Below, in pieces: positions 8,314-17,108 of a stretch of 64,000 nt of DNA. The notes beneath the pieces are model-generated. The model had not been told where the DNA came from. It ran no database searches and was given only the letters and a program-made list of their open reading frames with translations. Origin of the DNA: Rhodopseudomonas sp. BAL398 (GTDB taxonomy: Bacteria > Pseudomonadota > Alphaproteobacteria > Rhizobiales > Xanthobacteraceae); NCBI RefSeq assembly GCF_033001325.1, contig NZ_CP133111.1:4542501-4606500 (forward strand). Reading direction: 5' to 3'. Position 1 is the stretch's first letter. Every line of letters begins with the position of its first letter. Position numbers and translations under genes: made by a program.

Positions 8314-8535
8314 TTAGAGCAATTGGCGGCGCGCACTGGCGAAGCCACGATCTGTGGCCATGAACCGCTCCAACATAGGGACAATCAAACGGAGAGGATC
8401 GGTTACTTCCTGTCCCTGCTCTTTACTAAGGGCTTTCGCGTACGCAAAGAGATCGCGGTGCAGCGCTGCAGGTAAATCCAACGTGATTTTCACTGGTTTG
8501 TCGTCGACAATTGGCCCGAGCTTCAGCTTCGCCAT
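8314..8535 (-). CDS. DUF2274 protein at the end of the trb operon
   Basis: 73 residues: MAKLKLGPIVDDKPVKITLDLPAALHRDL and a C-terminal helix. The pattern of a short strand (KPVKITLDLP) followed by two helices resembles a ribbon-helix-helix fold. DUF2274 genes almost always follow trbI in these elements. The start overlaps the trbI stop by 1 bp. Role unknown; perhaps regulation of transfer. Confidence 0.88.
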   Translation of the reverse strand: MAKLKLGPIVDDKPVKITLDLPAALHRDLFAYAKALSKEQGQEVTDPLRLIVPMLERFMATDRGFASARRQLL

Positions 8536-9758
8536 TATGATCCTCCATACGGCTCAAGGACAAGATCCCGCGTCACGATTACCCTCACTGGAAATCCAGG
8601 CCGGATCGTCAGTGTCGGCGCGATGTTGAGCTGGCGACGGACGATCTGCTGGCCGGCGTCGTTGATCGTATCCTGCCCGCCGTTGCGGATCGCGCTGATC
8701 AGTCGATCGTCGTCGTTTGTGGCCAGCTCTGCGCCGATGCTGAGCAAGGTCGAGAGCCCTGCTGCCTTCGCCAGATCCCACCAGTGATAGTCGACGCCGT
8801 CCTGCAGGCCGGCGAATCCTTTAGCGTCTGCCCCTGGCTGACGCTCGAGAACGATTGAGCGACCGTTCGGAAAGATCAGGCGGTTCCAGACCAGCAGCAC
8901 ACGGCTCTGACCGAACTGCACGTTGTTGTCATACTGGCCAATGACGCGCGTGCCCTGGGGCACGAGAAGGATGCGGCCGGTCGGGCTGTCGTAGATGTTC
9001 TCGGTGACCTGCGCCGTGATTTGGCCTGGCAGGTCGGACCTGATGCCGGTGATCAGCGCTGCCGATATGACCGCGCCGGCCTGCAGGATGTTCGGCGACG
9101 CCGGCGCGGCGACGCGATCTGCCGCGACCGTGCGGCGATCCGGGGCTGCGTTGAGGAAGGCGCTCTGGCGGTCCTGCGCTGAGGGCGTCGCCGGCGGAGG
9201 CGCAAGGCCGAGGCCAGCCAGGTCGGGCGCCGGCGGCGGTGCAACGGTGGGCGCCGCGACTGAGGCGCCAGCGCGTGTCTCGGTGCCCGAGAACAGCCGG
9301 CTGGTCCGGGCCGTTTCGATCTCCTGTAGCCTGCGCTGCTCTTCCGGACTGATGCCCGGATTGGGGGTGGCGATGCCAGGGGCTGGAACGGCCTGACCTC
9401 GCTCCTGCGCGCCGACGATTGGGCGGCCGAGATCGCCCGGCAGGGGCGGTCCGAGGCGAGGCACGCCGCTGTAGTCGCGCGGCAATCCGGCGAGCCCATC
9501 GGCGGTCGAGCGGTTGTCCGTCGAATAGAGTTCCTCGTTCGGGCGGGCGCCATCGCGGGTCTGAAGCGCATAGACGAGAGCACCGCCGAGCCCGACGCTG
9601 GCGACGAGGCCGATTCCCGCGAGGACTTTACGCGATAGTCGGGTGACACGCGGCGGCTCGGCGCGCAGCCGCATCGGTGCGGCGCTGGCCGGCTCGCCGG
9701 TCAAGGGTTGCGTATCGTCGGCCGACGTGTGCTCGTTCGGGGGCTCGTTCTCGCTCAC
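8535..9758 (-). CDS. trbI: TrbI, VirB10-like mating-pair formation protein
   Basis: 407 residues. A transmembrane segment at about 45-67 (VLAGIGLVASVGLGGALVYAL) is followed by a Pro-rich periplasmic linker (about 70-225) and the conserved VirB10/TrbI domain (QAGAVISAALITGIRSDLPG, LLVPQGTRVIGQYDN, VLLVWNRLIFPNGRSI). It spans inner and outer membranes in the type IV secretion channel. Start overlaps the trbG stop (ATGA, 9755-9758), so the two are translated in series. Confidence 0.96.
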   Translation of the reverse strand: MSENEPPNEHTSADDTQPLTGEPASAAPMRLRAEPPRVTRLSRKVLAGIGLVASVGLGGALVYALQTRDGARPNEELYSTDNRSTADGLAGLPRDYSGVPRLGPPLPGDLGRPIVGAQERGQAVPAPGIATPNPGISPEEQRRLQEIETARTSRLFSGTETRAGASVAAPTVAPPPAPDLAGLGLAPPPATPSAQDRQSAFLNAAPDRRTVAADRVAAPASPNILQAGAVISAALITGIRSDLPGQITAQVTENIYDSPTGRILLVPQGTRVIGQYDNNVQFGQSRVLLVWNRLIFPNGRSIVLERQPGADAKGFAGLQDGVDYHWWDLAKAAGLSTLLSIGAELATNDDDRLISAIRNGGQDTINDAGQQIVRRQLNIAPTLTIRPGFPVRVIVTRDLVLEPYGGS

Positions 9759-10804
9759 GACGCCGGCCTCCCGTCGGTGCGGGTGATGCGGACGCGCTTC
9801 TGGCGATCGCCGGAGCCGAACCGCAGCTCGGCGGCGGCGAAGAGCCGGTCGACGATCATGTGGTTGCCGCGGACCCGGTAGTTCACCAGCTCGGAGGTGT
9901 TACCCTCGGGTCCGACGACGAACAGCGGCGGCATTTCGCCCTGGCCGATCCCGCGGGGAAACTCGATGAAGACCTGACGGCCGTCGTCGAAGGCGCGCAG
10001 CGGCCGCCACGGCGCACGGTCGCCGTCGATGGCATAGCGGAAACTGACGTTGGCGAGATCGACGCCGCTCGCCACCGGCTGGGCGGCCTGCGCCTCGGCG
10101 TTTTGTCGGCGCAGCGCGATGAGCTGGTCCTGCGGGTATTGCCACGAGACCGACGCCATATAGGTCCGCTCCGTCGAGCGAAGCTCCATATGATAGGTGC
10201 GCAGGTTGGTGTTGATGACGAGGTTCGTCATCAGTTCGGCGCGCGTGGGTTTCACGAGGATATGGATCTGGCGGGTTGCGCCAGATCCGCTCTCGGTGTC
10301 GCCGATAATCCAGCGAACGGTGTCGCCCGCGGCAACGGGACCGGAGCCGACGAGCTGCTCGCCCGGCTGCAGCGCGATGTCGGTGATCTGGCCGACGGCG
10401 GTATAGACTTGGTAGAGCGCTCCTTGCGTGAACGGATAGACCTGCATCGAGTTGATGAAGCCGTCGCGCACCGGCTGGATCCGAGCGGCGGCGTTGGCTT
10501 GGTTCACCCTTGCCGTGGGATCGGCAGGCTCCGGCGTGCGCCGGGACGGCTCGACGCGTTGCAACTGACCAGGCAGCGGCAGCGGACGTGGCAGTTCGAC
10601 CACGGTGACGGGCGCTGGTGGATCGACCGTCTGCACGGCCGGGGCCGCGTTGTCGTAGGAGATTTCCGGCGGCGGATTGGTAGTGGCGCAGCCGGCGAGC
10701 GCGGTCGTCGCCAATAGCACGAACGGCAATACGCATCTGCGCGGACCCGGAGATGCGATGATGTGTGAAGCCGGATTTCCGGCTTTACGGAAAGACGGCT
10801 TCAT
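9755..10804 (-). CDS. trbG: TrbG, VirB9-like lipoprotein of the mating channel
   Basis: 349 residues. A signal sequence with lipobox (LPFVLLATTALAGC, about residues 26-39) is followed by a Pro-rich stretch and the VirB9/CagX domain (VYPFTQGALYQVYTAVGQITDIALQ, then KPTRAELMTNLVINTNLRTY). It forms the outer-membrane core with TrbI. The first 20 residues, before the signal sequence, include SFRKAGNPAS encoded by a palindromic DNA repeat (10768-10785), an unusual N-terminal addition. Overlaps trbF by 4 bp. Confidence 0.95.
   Translation of the reverse strand: MKPSFRKAGNPASHIIASPGPRRCVLPFVLLATTALAGCATTNPPPEISYDNAAPAVQTVDPPAPVTVVELPRPLPLPGQLQRVEPSRRTPEPADPTARVNQANAAARIQPVRDGFINSMQVYPFTQGALYQVYTAVGQITDIALQPGEQLVGSGPVAAGDTVRWIIGDTESGSGATRQIHILVKPTRAELMTNLVINTNLRTYHMELRSTERTYMASVSWQYPQDQLIALRRQNAEAQAAQPVASGVDLANVSFRYAIDGDRAPWRPLRAFDDGRQVFIEFPRGIGQGEMPPLFVVGPEGNTSELVNYRVRGNHMIVDRLFAAAELRFGSGDRQKRVRITRTDGRPAS
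10768..10785. repeat. Small palindrome inside the trbG N-terminal codons
   Basis: AAGCCGG (10768-10774) and CCGGCTT (10779-10785) flank a 4-nt loop. It is followed by a CTTTACGGAAAG string; similar strings (CTTTGCGGAAA) occur near 37962 and 44980. These look like copies of a small dispersed palindromic repeat, one of which has become coding sequence in trbG. Confidence 0.45.
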
Positions 10805-11484
10805 TGCCCAAGCTCCCGTGACCAGTTGATGGCGTTGACGTAGATGCCGAGCGGGTTCGCCCTGAGCCGGTCGGCGTTGCGCGGGATCTGCACCACGATC
10901 GTCAGGATCGCGGTCCAGCGCGTAGTCTCGGCGAGCTGACCGTTCTCATAGCGGCGCTCGACCCAGGCAACGCGGAAGCTGTCGGGGGACGCGCGAATGA
11001 CGCTGGAGACGTCGACCGCGATCTGCTGGCGGCCGACCTTCGCGAACGGGTCGTTCGATCGGGCATAGTCGTTGAGAGCCATGGCCCCGCGATCGGTTGC
11101 GAAGTCGTAGGCGCGCAGCCAATTCTGGCGGACGATGATCGCGTCGGCGGGAATCGAGCGGACCTGCTCGATGAAACGCGCGAGGTGGAAGGCGATTTGC
11201 GGATCGGTCGGCCGATAGTCGGCGACGGCAGGCGCGACGGCCTGGGCTTGGCCAAGTCGATCGACCTGCACCACCCAGGGCACAATCGTCCCCCGCGCCG
11301 ACTGCACGACAAGCGCGGTGGCGAAGCCGGCCGACAGGATCAGCGAACCGAACGCCATCGTTCGCCAGTTCTTGGCCTGCAGGCGCGAGGCGCCGATGCG
11401 TTCATCCCAGACCTGGGCGGCGCGCTGATAGGGCGTCTCCGGCTCGGGGGCTTTGCCGTAATGGGTGGAGGGTCGTTTGAACAT
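10801..11484 (-). CDS. trbF: TrbF, VirB8-like inner-membrane protein
   Basis: 227 residues. After a cytoplasmic segment (PYQRAAQVWDERIGASRLQAKNW) a membrane helix lies at about 46-65 (MAFGSLILSAGFATALVVQS), followed by the periplasmic VirB8/TrbF domain (IVPWVVQVDRLGQAQAV, YPIGIYV-like ending NPLGIYVNAINWSREL). It nucleates assembly of the type IV channel. It overlaps trbG and meets trbL with a 1-bp overlap, in the middle of the single trb operon. Confidence 0.95.
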   Translation of the reverse strand: MFKRPSTHYGKAPEPETPYQRAAQVWDERIGASRLQAKNWRTMAFGSLILSAGFATALVVQSARGTIVPWVVQVDRLGQAQAVAPAVADYRPTDPQIAFHLARFIEQVRSIPADAIIVRQNWLRAYDFATDRGAMALNDYARSNDPFAKVGRQQIAVDVSSVIRASPDSFRVAWVERRYENGQLAETTRWTAILTIVVQIPRNADRLRANPLGIYVNAINWSRELGQ

Positions 11485-12848
11485 CAGCGATCGCCTTCGG
11501 AAAGATTGACGGAAGAGCCGCCGCCATGGGCGTCGCCGGAGCGGACGGCATGGGCCGTGGCCTGGACGGCATGGGTCATGTGCTGCGAGCGGCGCATCCG
11601 CTGCGCCCAGGCCGGCGGACCGCCGGCGCTCGCGGAACCGGCGGCAGCGGCGCCGTCACCGGCCGCGTCACCGCCGATCGAGCCCGCAGTGGACGTGCCG
11701 CCCGTCGCCTCGAAGGCGGCCTTGCCGCCAGCGTTGAAGCTGGAGCGCATGCTTTCGGCGGCGCGCGACGCAGCGCGGCGCAGGGGCGAGACGGCCGCGC
11801 TACCGCCAGCGCGGGCAACGCCGCCGAGCCCGGACGCGACGCCAGCGGCGCCGGACTGGCCGGCTGCTCCGAGGCTGTAGGCGGTGGATGCGCCACCGGC
11901 GATCGCCGCGCCGCCGCGGGCGGCAGCGGCTGCGCCACCGGCCAAGGCAGCACCACCGGAGGCGGCGGCGCCGACGGCGCCCGCGCCGAGCGCGACCATG
12001 CCGCCCGCGGCGATGCCCGTGCCGACCGCTGCGCCGGCGCTGAGCTGCGGGCCGCCGGAGACGAGACCACTGGCGATACCGGGACCGAAGATGCCCAGGC
12101 CGAGCAGCGACAGCGCGGCGAGCACGATGGCCATCGCCTCGTCGATGGTGGGGGTTGCCCCGCCGAAACCGGCGGTGAACTCGGAGAAGAGGGTCGAGCC
12201 GATGCCGATGATGACGGCGAGGACCAAAACCTTGATGCCGGAAGAGATGACGTTGCCAAGCACGCGTTCGGCCATGAAGGCCGATTTGCCGAACAGGCCG
12301 AACGGGATCAGCACGAAGCCCGCGAGCGTCGTCAGCTTGAACTCGATGAGCGTGACGAAGAGCTGGATGGCGAGGATGAAGAAGGCGAGCAACACCAGCG
12401 CCCAGGCCAGGAACATACAGGCGATCTGGATGAAGTTCTCGAAGAACGACCAATAGCCCATGAGGCTGGAAATCGAGTCGAGCAGCGGTCGTCCGGCGTC
12501 GAGACCGGTCTGTGCCACCTTGCCGGGGCGCATTAGATCAGCCGTGGTGAAGCTCGTCCCGCTGGCTTTCAGGCCGAGCCCGGCGAAACTTTCGAAGATG
12601 ATCCGGGCGAGGTTGTTCCAGTTGCCGATGATGTAGGCGAAGACGCCGACGAACAGCGTCTTCTTCACCAGGCGGGCCATGATGTCGTCGTCGGCGCCCC
12701 ACGACCAGAACAGCGCGGCGAGCGTCACGTCGATGACGATCAGGGTGGTGGCAATGAAGGCGACTTCGCCGCTGAGCAACCCGAATCCGCTGTCGATGTA
12801 GCGGGTGAAGACCTCAAGGAAATGGTCGATGACGCCGGTGCCGCCCAT
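11484..12848 (-). CDS. trbL: TrbL, VirB6-like polytopic membrane protein
   Basis: 454 residues from the ATG at 12848; the frame stays open upstream, but that part overlaps trbK. Starts MGGTGVIDHFLEVFTRYIDSGF, a hallmark of TrbL. Five or six hydrophobic segments lie at about 25-280 (VAFIATTLIVIDVTLAALFW, FLAWALVLLAFFILAIQLFV, VLVLAVIIGIGSTLF and others). The C-terminal 160 residues are Ala/Gly/Ser-rich, low-complexity, and probably cytoplasmic or periplasmic linker. It forms the inner-membrane pore part of the conjugation channel. Confidence 0.94.
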   Translation of the reverse strand: MGGTGVIDHFLEVFTRYIDSGFGLLSGEVAFIATTLIVIDVTLAALFWSWGADDDIMARLVKKTLFVGVFAYIIGNWNNLARIIFESFAGLGLKASGTSFTTADLMRPGKVAQTGLDAGRPLLDSISSLMGYWSFFENFIQIACMFLAWALVLLAFFILAIQLFVTLIEFKLTTLAGFVLIPFGLFGKSAFMAERVLGNVISSGIKVLVLAVIIGIGSTLFSEFTAGFGGATPTIDEAMAIVLAALSLLGLGIFGPGIASGLVSGGPQLSAGAAVGTGIAAGGMVALGAGAVGAAASGGAALAGGAAAAARGGAAIAGGASTAYSLGAAGQSGAAGVASGLGGVARAGGSAAVSPLRRAASRAAESMRSSFNAGGKAAFEATGGTSTAGSIGGDAAGDGAAAAGSASAGGPPAWAQRMRRSQHMTHAVQATAHAVRSGDAHGGGSSVNLSEGDR

Positions 12849-12852
12849 GATG

Positions 12853-13242
12853 TTATCTCGCCTCGTCGAGCTGCGGCGGCGCGATCGGTGCGGCGGGTTC
12901 CAAGGCCGGCTGATCGGTGCGATCCCATTGGGGAGCGGCGCTGTCTCGCGGCGCTGGCGGCATGTCCGGCAGTCGCTCGGCAGGTCGCGCGCCAGGGGCG
13001 AGGAAGCGGTTGCGGTTCTCCGCCCAGGCCCGCAGGCAGGCCGGATCGCGGGGCCCCGCTTCGCCAAGCGCCTGGCAGCGGATCAACTCGTCGCGCAGCG
13101 GATCAGCCTGCGCCTGAGTGGTCCGGCCGGACGGCCAGGCCTCGGACGCTTCCTCTTTCCGGCTCATCTCGATCGCGGTCGCGGTGATCGCGACCGCGAC
13201 GAACACGACGGCGCCAAGCCGGGCGAGCATCTTGCCGTCCAT
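12853..13242 (-). CDS. trbK: TrbK-like putative entry exclusion protein
   Basis: 129 residues with an N-terminal membrane helix (about 8-25, LGAVVFVAVAITATAIEM) and a polar periplasmic remainder containing DPLRDELIRCQALGEAGPRDPACLRAWAENR. This matches the TrbK-alt type found between trbJ and trbL in alphaproteobacterial elements; the two Cys in RCQ and PAC are the conserved feature. Entry exclusion, the blocking of redundant transfer into cells that already carry the element, is known for RP4 TrbK and is inferred here. Confidence 0.85.
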   Translation of the reverse strand: MDGKMLARLGAVVFVAVAITATAIEMSRKEEASEAWPSGRTTQAQADPLRDELIRCQALGEAGPRDPACLRAWAENRNRFLAPGARPAERLPDMPPAPRDSAAPQWDRTDQPALEPAAPIAPPQLDEAR

Positions 13243-13252
13243 GACCGCGTCC

Positions 13253-14029
13253 TCAGTTGCCGTTCGGGAACATGCGGGCGTTGCCCGGCTGGTAGCCGCT
13301 GCCCGGCGTCAGGAATCGACGGCGCTGCTCGCGGCCCTGTTCGGCTGCGGCCGAGCGCTCGGCCTCGGACAGGCTCTGCGCGCGACCGTTTGCGGCGACG
13401 ACGGCCGTGAGGTCCGCGAGCTGCTGCGCTTGCAACGCCAAAAGTTGGTTGCCGGCCTGTGTCGCCTGCAGCGCGCCCGTCGCGCCCTGGCTCTGGCCGA
13501 CCAGCGCTGACATCTGGGTCCGGTTCGTGTCGATGTTACCCACGACGCCCGCCTGGACGCGCATGGCGTCCTGTAGGCCGCCGACGGTGTTCTGCCAGCG
13601 CTCGCGCGCACCGGCCACGAGCTGCTGGTCCGAGGACGAAATCGACGCATTGCCGTAGGTCGTGCGGAACGCCTGATCGATGTTCTGCACGTTGTATGCG
13701 ATGCGTTGCGCTTCGCCCAAAAGCTGTTGCGTGCGCTGAACGGACTGCTGGAGCTGCTGGAGAGACGAAAACGGCAGGCTCGTAAGGTTGCGAGCCTGAT
13801 TGATCAGACCGGTCGCCTCGTTCTGAAGCGACGTGATCTGGTTGTTGATCTGCTGAAGCGCTCGCGTGGCGGTCAGAAGATTCTGGGCGTAGTTGGTGGG
13901 GTCGTAGACGATCCCGCCAAACTGCGCGTGGGCGGGCGGCGCCATAAACGGCATCACGGCGACGGAAGCCGTCAGCAGCGCTGCGGTCATGCGCAGCACG
14001 CGCGAGCGGGAATGAACGGAACGGGTCAT
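13253..14029 (-). CDS. trbJ: TrbJ, VirB5-like pilus-associated protein
   Basis: 258 residues from the ATG at 14029, which overlaps the trbE stop (ATGA). A signal peptide covers about residues 1-36 (MTAALLTASVAVMPFMAPPAHA, cleaved after AHA). The mature protein starts QFGGIVYDPTNYAQNLLTA, the classical TrbJ/VirB5 opening, and is largely helical with Gln-rich heptads. It is a minor pilus component. The frame is open further upstream but antisense to nothing recognisable and inside trbE. Confidence 0.95.
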   Translation of the reverse strand: MTRSVHSRSRVLRMTAALLTASVAVMPFMAPPAHAQFGGIVYDPTNYAQNLLTATRALQQINNQITSLQNEATGLINQARNLTSLPFSSLQQLQQSVQRTQQLLGEAQRIAYNVQNIDQAFRTTYGNASISSSDQQLVAGARERWQNTVGGLQDAMRVQAGVVGNIDTNRTQMSALVGQSQGATGALQATQAGNQLLALQAQQLADLTAVVAANGRAQSLSEAERSAAAEQGREQRRRFLTPGSGYQPGNARMFPNGN

Positions 14030-16482
14030 GGGCGTGCCTCCGGATCGGTTTGGGGAGTGACGTTGGTGAGGTCGGCGATGAGGTCGGCAGCCCAGGCGAG
14101 CCGGTTTTCGGCAAGCCACTCGACAAGGAAGCCGTCCGTGCCGCTGCGGGCATGGACTTCCGCGATGAGCGCCTGGTGCTGCTTCGATGAGGCGGCGCAG
14201 AGCGCCAATGCGACATCGGACAGGCCCAGCTCGAACAGCCGGTTGCCGCGCCGGGACTGGCAGTAGTAATCGCGCTTGGGCATCGCCCGTGCGAGGATCT
14301 CGATCTGGCGATCGTTGAGGCCGAAGCGGCGATAGATGGCCGTGATCTGCGGCTCGATCGCGCGTTCGTTCGGCAACAGGATGCGGGTCTGACAGCTCTC
14401 GATGATGGCCGGCGCGATCGCCGATCCGTCGATGTCCGACAGCGACTGCGTAGCGAAGATGACGCTGGCGTTCTTCTTGCGCAGCGTCTTCAGCCATTCG
14501 CGGAGCTGGCCCGCAAAGCCCTCATCGTCGAGGGCGAGCCAGCCTTCATCGACGATCAACAGCGTCGGCCGCCCGTCGAGGCGGTCCTCGATGCGGTGGA
14601 AGAGATAGGCAAGCACGGCGGCAGCGGCGCCGGTGCCGATCAACCCTTCGGTTTCGAAGACCTGAACATTGGCTTCGCCCAGATGCTCGGCCTCGGCGTC
14701 GAGCAGCCGACCATAGGGACCGCCGACGCAATAAGGTCGCAGCGCCTGCTTGAGATCGTTGGACTGGAGTAGGACGGACAATCCCGTCAGCGTCCGCTCG
14801 GTGATTGGCGCCGATGCCAGCGAGAACAAGGCCGACCAGAGATGCTCCTTCACCTCCGGCGTTACGGCCACGCTCTCGCGCATTAGGATCGCGACCAGCC
14901 AGTCGGAGGCCCATGCACGCTCAGCGACATCGTCGATGCGCGCGAGCGGCTGAAGCGACACGCTGTCGTCTGAGCCTTCGGTGAGGCCGCCGCCGAGATC
15001 GTGCCAGTCGCCACGCATGGCGAGCGCGGCTGCCCGGATCGAGCCACCGAAATCGAAAGCGAAGACCTGGGATTGCCGATAGCGCCGGAACTGCAACGCC
15101 ATCAGCGCCAGCAGCACCGACTTGCCGGCGCCTGTGGGGCCGACGATCAGCGTATGGCCGACATCGCCGACATGGATGGAAAGCCGGAACGGGGTCGAGC
15201 CTTCGGTTTTGCCGAAGAGCAGTGGGGGTGCTGCAAAATGCTCGTCCCGTTCCGGTCCCGCCCACACCGCCGACAGCGGGATCATGTGGGCGAGATTCAG
15301 TGTGTTGATCGGGGGTTGGCGGAAATTGGCGTAGACATGGCCGGGCAGCGAGCCGAGCCAGGCGTCCACAGCGTTGATCGTCTCGGGCATCGCGGTGAAG
15401 TCGCGGCCCTGGATGACCTTCTCGACCATCCGCAGCTTCTCGGCGGCGATGCGCGGATCATCGTCCCAGACAGTGATCGTCGCGGTCACATAGGCCTGGC
15501 CGGCATAATCGGCGCCCAGCTCCTGCAACGCCATGTCGGCATCGGCCGCCTTGTTGGACGCATCGGTGTCCACGAGGGCGGAGGCCTCGTTGGTCATCAC
15601 CTCCTTCAGGATGGCGGCGATCGATTTGCGCTTGGCGAACCATTGCCGCCGGATCTTGGTCAGCAGCTTGGTGGCGTCGGTCTTGTCGAGGAGGACTGCC
15701 CGCGTCGACCAGCGATACGGAAAGGCCAGCCGGTTCAGCTCGTCGAGGATGCCGGGCGTGGTTGCGGTCGGAAAGCCGACTATGGTGAGGATGCGGACAT
15801 GCGCGTCGCCGAGCCGGGGTTCGAGCCCGCCGGTCAGCGGCTGATCGGCGAGCAGCGCATCGAGATACATCGGCGTCTCGGGGACGCGGACGCGATGCCG
15901 CTTCGTTGAGACGGTCGAGTGCAGATAGGTCAGCGTCTCGCCGTCATCGAGCCAGGCGCATTCCGGCATGAAGGCGTCGATAAGCTGGAGGATGCGATCG
16001 GTGCGGTCGGCGAAACCGCGCAGGATCTCGTGCGCGTCGACGCCGGTGTGATCGCGGCCCTCGTAGAGCCAGGTCTCGGCCCGTGCGGCGTCCTCGGCCG
16101 GCGGCAGATAAAGGAAGGTCAGGAAGTAGCTGGACTCGAAATGCGCGCCGGCCTCTTCGAAATCTGCCTTGCGTTCCGCGTCGACCAGGCCGGATGCGCT
16201 GTCGGCGAACACGCTGGCCGGATAGGTCGCGGCGCCATGGCGCTGCGCTTCGACGAAGATGGCCCAGCCGGAGCCGAGGCGACGGAAGGCGTTGTTGAGC
16301 CGGCCGGCGACAGCGACCAGTTCGGCCGGCACGGCGCTGTCGAGGTCGGGGCCGCGGAAGCGCGCGGTGCGCTGCAGGCTGCCGTCCTTGTTCAGCACGA
16401 TGCCTTCGCCGACCAGCGCCACCCAGGGCAGGAAGTCGGCGAGCCGCGTATTGCGGTTGCGATATTCGGCGAGGTTCATCAT
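14026..16482 (-). CDS. trbE: TrbE, VirB4-like ATPase
   Basis: 818 residues. N-terminal CagE/TrbE domain (NLAEYRNRNTRLADFLPWVAL) and C-terminal AAA ATPase: Walker A GPTGAGKSVLLALM at about residue 450, Walker B LLIVDEGWLAL at about 640, and a FATQSLSDI sensor region after it. Energises pilus biogenesis and substrate transfer at the inner membrane. Normal length. Between trbD and trbJ in the conserved order. Confidence 0.97.
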   Translation of the reverse strand: MMNLAEYRNRNTRLADFLPWVALVGEGIVLNKDGSLQRTARFRGPDLDSAVPAELVAVAGRLNNAFRRLGSGWAIFVEAQRHGAATYPASVFADSASGLVDAERKADFEEAGAHFESSYFLTFLYLPPAEDAARAETWLYEGRDHTGVDAHEILRGFADRTDRILQLIDAFMPECAWLDDGETLTYLHSTVSTKRHRVRVPETPMYLDALLADQPLTGGLEPRLGDAHVRILTIVGFPTATTPGILDELNRLAFPYRWSTRAVLLDKTDATKLLTKIRRQWFAKRKSIAAILKEVMTNEASALVDTDASNKAADADMALQELGADYAGQAYVTATITVWDDDPRIAAEKLRMVEKVIQGRDFTAMPETINAVDAWLGSLPGHVYANFRQPPINTLNLAHMIPLSAVWAGPERDEHFAAPPLLFGKTEGSTPFRLSIHVGDVGHTLIVGPTGAGKSVLLALMALQFRRYRQSQVFAFDFGGSIRAAALAMRGDWHDLGGGLTEGSDDSVSLQPLARIDDVAERAWASDWLVAILMRESVAVTPEVKEHLWSALFSLASAPITERTLTGLSVLLQSNDLKQALRPYCVGGPYGRLLDAEAEHLGEANVQVFETEGLIGTGAAAAVLAYLFHRIEDRLDGRPTLLIVDEGWLALDDEGFAGQLREWLKTLRKKNASVIFATQSLSDIDGSAIAPAIIESCQTRILLPNERAIEPQITAIYRRFGLNDRQIEILARAMPKRDYYCQSRRGNRLFELGLSDVALALCAASSKQHQALIAEVHARSGTDGFLVEWLAENRLAWAADLIADLTNVTPQTDPEARP

Positions 16483-16494
16483 CGGCGTCGCTCC

Positions 16495-16776
16495 TCAGAC
16501 CGACAGGTGGCCGGGGATGCGCAGATGCTTGCGCACGACGTCGACGAACTGCGGATCGCGCTTGGCAGCCCAGACGGCTGCGAAATGCCCGACAGCCCAG
16601 AGGCCGAGGCCGACCAGCCAGAGGCGCAGGCCCAGGCCGAGCGCGGCCGCCAGCGTGCCGTTGAGGATGGCGAGCGAGCGCGGAGCGCCGCCGAGCAGGA
16701 TATGCTCGGTCAGCGCCCGATGGACCGGGACCGAGAAGCCCGGCAACTCGCCGCCATGGTCCGCGCCGTCGGCCAT
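16495..16776 (-). CDS. trbD: TrbD, VirB3-like membrane protein
   Basis: 93 residues, with GGELPGFSVPVHRALTEHILLGGAPRSLAI followed by two hydrophobic segments at about 33-65 (LNGTLAAALGLGLRLWLVGLGLWAVGHFAA). This is the usual TrbD/VirB3 arrangement. It anchors TrbE at the membrane. Starts exactly at the trbC stop (1-bp overlap) and is 12 bp ahead of trbE. Confidence 0.94.
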   Translation of the reverse strand: MADGADHGGELPGFSVPVHRALTEHILLGGAPRSLAILNGTLAAALGLGLRLWLVGLGLWAVGHFAAVWAAKRDPQFVDVVRKHLRIPGHLSV

Positions 16777-17108
16777 CAGACGAGCGCTCCGCCGCCGAAC
16801 GAGAAGAACGACAGGAAGAAGCTCGATGCGGCGAAGGCGATCGACAGGCCGAAGACGATCTGGATCAGACGACGCGCGCCGCCCGACGTATCGCCGAAGG
16901 CGAGCGTCAGGCCGGTGATGATGATGATCATCACCGCGATGATCTTGGCGACCGGCCCCTCGATCGATTCGAGGATCGATTGCAGCGGTGCCTCCCAGGG
17001 CATCGACGAGCCGGAGGCGTGGGCGGCCGGCGCGAGCGCCAGCGTGAGAAAACTGACGGACACCGCCGTGGCGATATGGCGGCGGATGCGCAAAGCATGC
17101 TGGATCAT
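16776..17108 (-). CDS. trbC: TrbC, VirB2-like pilin
   Basis: 110 residues from the ATG at 17108, overlapping the trbB stop by 4 bp; the longer open frame upstream lies inside trbB. Signal peptide about 1-32 (TAVSVSFLTLALAPAAHA), then MPWEAPLQSILESIEGPVAK and two hydrophobic helices (IIAVMIIIITGLTLAFG and IVFGLSIAFAASSFFLSFFSF). In RP4 the TrbC pilin is processed by TraF, and a TraF gene is present here at 23848-24393. Confidence 0.95.
   Translation of the reverse strand: MIQHALRIRRHIATAVSVSFLTLALAPAAHASGSSMPWEAPLQSILESIEGPVAKIIAVMIIIITGLTLAFGDTSGGARRLIQIVFGLSIAFAASSFFLSFFSFGGGALV

Noticed and set aside
11526-12536. Plus-strand open frame opposite trbL
   Set aside because: Gly/Ala/Arg/Asp-rich shadow of the low-complexity trbL C-terminus, without motif or binding site.
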